From Betaproteobacteria bacterium (GTDB lineage: Bacteria; Pseudomonadota; Gammaproteobacteria; Burkholderiales; Sulfuriferulaceae): a stretch of DNA of 8,033 bases. The position numbers were made by a program, and so were the translations under genes. The notes under the pieces were generated by a model, which had not been told where the DNA came from, searched no databases, and saw nothing but the letters and a program-made list of their open reading frames with translations. The DNA is taken from NCBI GenBank assembly GCA_003455595.1, contig DMQT01000285.1, positions 1 through 8,033 of the forward strand, given 5' to 3'. Position 1 is the first letter of the stretch. Every line of letters starts with the position of its first letter. Shown here one piece after another: positions 6,745 to 8,033 of this stretch.

Positions 6745-7554
6745 ATGCCGCCAATTTCGTTTAAATCCGCCTCTCACTTCGGCACTGCGCTGCAGCGCTG
6801 GCGCATGCGCAGGCTGCTGTTGCGTCAGCCAATCGCACATGCCCTGTGGCACAACGAGACGCAGAAAATTCAGGTTTTAAATGGGCTGGACGCGGTTCAG
6901 ATGGCGCATCTGCGCGAACTGACAACGTGGTTTCTGGCGCACAAATCCATCACCGGCGTGCAGGGTCTGACCGTGACGCCCGCCATGCAGATCGCCGTGG
7001 CGGCGCAAGCGTGTTTGCTTATCCTTGATCTGGACCTGGACTATTTTGACGGCTGGGTGGAAGTCATTCTCTACCCCGGCGCATTTCACGTGAACCACCC
7101 TCAGACCGATGCCGTCGGGCTGGTACACCAGCAGGACAGCGTGTTAAGTGGCGAGTCCTGGCTGCGCGGCCCAGTGATATTGTCGTGGGACGACGTCGAG
7201 CGTGACACCTACCATCACCAATCCGGCCACAACGTCGTGCTGCACGAATTCGCGCACAAACTCGACGGTCGCAACGGCGCGGCCAACGGCATGCCGCCGC
7301 TGCGCAGCAACATGCACCGGGGGCATTGGGCCGACACCCTGAATCACGCTTTTGAAGCCTTGCGCCAGCACTTGGCTGCAGGCGAATCAACCTCAATTAG
7401 CCCGTACGCCGCCACCAATCCGGCGGAGTTTTTTGCGGTTGTGAGTGAATATTTCTTTACTGCGCCAAATCTTCTGAAAAACCATTACCCTGATGTTTAC
7501 CAGCAACTGGCGTTGTTTTACCAGCACAATGGCAGTCATATCGCCTCAAAATAG
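6745..7554 (+). CDS. mtfA: MtfA-family zinc metallopeptidase (M90, Mlc titration factor A)
   Basis: This 269-residue protein aligns along its length with E. coli MtfA from memory: QGLTVTPAMQIAVAAQACLLILDLDLDYFDGWVEVILYPGAF (73-114), GLVHQQDSVLSGESWLRGPVILSWDDV (125-151), the zinc site HEFAHKLDGRNG (167-178; H167, E168, H171) and SPYAATNPAEFFAVVSEYFFTAP (219-241), where E228 is the likely third ligand. In E. coli, MtfA binds the glucose repressor Mlc and has aminopeptidase activity; whether an Mlc exists here is unknown. There is no signal peptide, so it is cytosolic. An Arg-rich N-terminus (19-27) precedes the conserved part. The start at 6745 lacks a clear Shine-Dalgarno, and M21 (6805) is an alternative. 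It is 18 bases after the methyltransferase, so probably in the marR transcript. Confidence 0.93.
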   Translation: MPPISFKSASHFGTALQRWRMRRLLLRQPIAHALWHNETQKIQVLNGLDAVQMAHLRELTTWFLAHKSITGVQGLTVTPAMQIAVAAQACLLILDLDLDYFDGWVEVILYPGAFHVNHPQTDAVGLVHQQDSVLSGESWLRGPVILSWDDVERDTYHHQSGHNVVLHEFAHKLDGRNGAANGMPPLRSNMHRGHWADTLNHAFEALRQHLAAGESTSISPYAATNPAEFFAVVSEYFFTAPNLLKNHYPDVYQQLALFYQHNGSHIASK

Positions 7555-7604
7555 CGGGCACCCTCGAAAAAACAGAGCAGGGTAAAACGCTTACCAGGCC
7601 AAAC
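7555..7604. other. Convergent intergenic gap between mtfA and glmS
   Basis: These 50 bases separate two converging genes. A small inverted repeat, GGTAA (7581-7585) and TTACC (7591-7595), is followed on the minus strand, after 8 bases, by a run of six T (7567-7572). This could be a weak terminator for glmS. A second pair, ACCCT/AGGGT (7560-7564 and 7579-7583), gives a competing stem. Neither resembles a strong intrinsic terminator. Confidence 0.3.
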
Positions 7605-8033
7605 TCATTCCACCGTTACCGACTTGGCCAGATTACGCGGCTTGTCTACGTCGGTGCCCTTTTGCAGCGCCGCGTGATACGACAGCATTTGCAACGGAAT
7701 GGTATGCAGGATGGGCGACAGCGGCCCGGCATGGTTGGCGAGTTGCAGCACGTGCACGCCTTCGCTGGCGCTGATGTGGCTGTCAGCATCGGCGAACACG
7801 TACAACTCACCGCCGCGCGCACGCACTTCCTGCAGGTTGGATTTGAGTTTTTCCAGCAGCGCGTCGTTGGGTGCGATGGTGACTACCGGCATATCCTTGT
7901 CCACCAGCGCCAGCGGGCCGTGCTTGAGCTCGCCGGCAGGGTAGGCTTCGGCGTGGATGTAGGAGATTTCCTTGAGCTTCAACGCGCCTTCCATGGCTAT
8001 CGGGTAGTGCATGCCGCGCCCGAGGAACAGCGC
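7605..8033 (-). CDS. glmS: Glucosamine-6-phosphate synthase, C-terminal part (isomerase domain)
   Basis: GlmS makes glucosamine-6-phosphate from fructose-6-phosphate and glutamine, the entry step to peptidoglycan and LPS amino sugars. Only the last 142 residues of about 610 are in the window; the frame is open through the right edge, so the methionine at 8012 is internal. [36 protein letters not shown] and the terminal [15 protein letters not shown] are near-identical to other GlmS proteins and belong to the second SIS sugar-isomerase domain. The residues matching E. coli K485, E488, H504 and K603 are all present. The stop is TGA at 7605-7607. It converges with mtfA across a 50-base gap and shows no link to the efflux locus. 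Confidence 0.97.
   Translation of the reverse strand, partial: ALFLGRGMHYPIAMEGALKLKEISYIHAEAYPAGELKHGPLALVDKDMPVVTIAPNDALLEKLKSNLQEVRARGGELYVFADADSHISASEGVHVLQLANHAGPLSPILHTIPLQMLSYHAALQKGTDVDKPRNLAKSVTVE

Noticed and set aside
7560..7583. ACCCT/AGGGT inverted repeat after mtfA considered as a terminator
   Set aside because: The stem is only five base pairs with a 14-base loop and has no T-run after it on the plus strand; kept only as a remark in the intergenic entry.

Overview
The window (about 58% GC by eye, dense coding, short gaps) looks like the chromosome of a Gram-negative proteobacterium. The tripartite efflux pump with an outer-membrane channel lipoprotein requires an outer membrane. 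The protein sequences (GlmS tail, MtfA, RND subunits) feel betaproteobacterial, possibly Nitrosomonadales-like, but that is an impression and was not tested by search.

Layout. On the minus strand, reading leftward from a central control region (about 5323-5524), lies a complete-looking RND efflux operon: outer-membrane channel lipoprotein (5322-3847), periplasmic adaptor (3780-2638) and inner-membrane RND permease (2641 to beyond base 1, cut after about 880 residues). The adaptor and permease overlap by ATGA. On the plus strand, reading rightward from the same control region, come a MarR-family regulator (5525-6025), a class I SAM-dependent methyltransferase (6055-6726) and an MtfA-type zinc metallopeptidase (6745-7554), with gaps of 29 and 18 bases that suggest one transcript. 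The last 429 bases are the 3' end of glmS on the minus strand, convergent with mtfA and probably unrelated to the efflux locus.

How it may work together. The 202-base divergent region holds two face-to-face promoters that occupy nearly the same 35 bases. Two palindromic sites sit on them, a perfect 13+13 bp palindrome and an 8+8 bp palindrome, sharing an 18/20-identical core. The simplest reading is that the MarR protein binds both sites and represses both its own operon and the pump until a ligand or oxidant releases it. The methyltransferase and the metallopeptidase would then be co-induced with the pump. The least ordinary aspects are that pairing, the channel-first gene order, the TTG start of the channel gene and a hairpin directly after the channel stop codon. 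No mobile elements, CRISPR arrays, tRNA or rRNA genes were seen.
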